From Gottfriedia acidiceleris (lineage in GTDB: Bacteria; Bacillota; Bacilli; Bacillales; Bacillaceae_G), in contig NZ_SCFN01000005.1 in NCBI RefSeq assembly GCF_004138285.1, forward strand, positions 620,001 through 684,000: 64,000 nt of DNA, given 5' to 3'. The first letter of the stretch is position 1. Every line of letters begins with the position of its first letter. Positions 63,735-64,000 of this stretch are shown one piece after another. Below the pieces are notes generated by a model, which saw nothing but the letters and a program-made list of their open reading frames with translations, had not been told where the DNA came from and did no database searches. The position numbers and the translations under genes were made by a program.

Positions 63735-63766
63735 AAAAGCCACTAAATTTTTTTTAGTGGCTTTAG
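63735..63766 (+). terminator. Terminator after yunC
   Basis: AAAGCCACTAAA and TTTAGTGGCTTT form a 12-pair stem around a T loop. Confidence 0.85.
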
Positions 63767-63900
63767 TTTATAGACAAAGTACATAAACCCTGATTTTCAG
63801 ACTGTTGACAAACGAATGCCCCCAAAAATTGATGATTACAATGAATTAACTGTTATGAAAAGCCATATATTTAATAAAAAAATTGTTCAAGGAGAAAACA

Positions 63901-64000
63901 ATGAGAGTTGTTGAAGCTTCAACACTTGTTCCAGGTACGATCTTAGGAATACCGGTTTATACTGAACATGGAAAAATGATCGTTAATGCAAATATTCCTT
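63901..64000 (+). CDS. Start of a probable HD-GYP domain protein (cut by window end)
   Basis: The first 33 codons are visible (MRVVEASTLVPGTILGIPVYTEHGKMIV). This N-terminal pattern (LVPG-x-L-x-x-PVY-x-E-GK) is common in HD-GYP c-di-GMP phosphodiesterases of Firmicutes. The HD-GYP motif itself would lie beyond the window, so the call is tentative. AAGGAG lies eight bases before the ATG. Confidence 0.5.
   Translation, partial: MRVVEASTLVPGTILGIPVYTEHGKMIVNANIP

Overview
The window is a low-GC, AT-rich chromosomal segment of an endospore-forming Bacillaceae bacterium (Bacillus sensu lato; possibly Gottfriedia or a close relative, but sequence alone does not settle the genus). The support is strong GGAGG ribosome binding sites, many TTG/GTG starts, a YtaF-like sporulation protein, a YuzL-family small protein, an S-box, and long blocks collinear with the Bacillus subtilis yus, suf and yun regions. 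I see no rRNA, tRNA, CRISPR array or complete transposase.

Left part (1-24 kb) is accessory chromosome. It holds a DUF347 membrane protein, an S66 peptidase, a NUDIX hydrolase, methionine aminopeptidase and an ABC-F ribosome-protection-type protein behind a leader ORF and attenuator hairpin. Next come a protein made almost wholly of Gly-Pro-Gly-His repeats, VOC proteins, a Gfo/Idh/MocA oxidoreductase and a LOG-family phosphoribohydrolase. The 370-bp gap after the LOG gene carries a cluster of DnaA-box-like 9-mers. Three BcrA-type ABC transporters follow; one sits beside a TetR regulator with matching operators, another is coupled to an SGNH hydrolase. This part also contains the kynurenine operon (kynU-kynB-kynA), a CDF metal exporter and a formate/nitrite channel.

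The middle (24-37 kb) is the fatty-acid beta-oxidation and methionine-uptake block: yusU-like, fadM, yuzL, fadN-fadA-fadE with a perfect FadR operator, yusI, gcvH, yusF, yusE, yusD, and metNPQ under a SAM-I riboswitch.

From 37 to 46 kb, a block absent from this position in B. subtilis interrupts the met-suf synteny. It holds a 2-hydroxyacid dehydrogenase, dltXABCD (wall teichoic acid D-alanylation), a divergent FmtA-like serine hydrolase and a secreted DUF3298 protein. Two direct copies of a ~120-bp hairpin repeat bracket the dlt section.

From 46.6 to 51.8 kb is the complete sufCDSUB Fe-S assembly operon. The last 31 bp of sufB recur exactly 7.66 kb downstream. Between the two copies lies an island with a small kinase and a sugar-nucleotide/glycosyltransfer cluster: a frameshifted cytidylyltransferase, two epimerases, a nucleotide-sugar dehydrogenase, a double-domain glycosyltransferase and a sugar cupin. 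This looks like an element integrated at the 3' end of sufB that has lost its recombinase. Just outside it is a truncated hisD-like pseudogene. The window ends with a DinB-fold protein, yunE-yunD-yunC homologues and the start of a probable HD-GYP protein.

The most interesting observations are the sufB-targeted island, the DnaA-box cluster near 10.2 kb, the ABC-F leader attenuator, the near-perfect 60-bp super-repeat of the GPGH gene, and the FmtA-like hydrolase facing the dlt operon.
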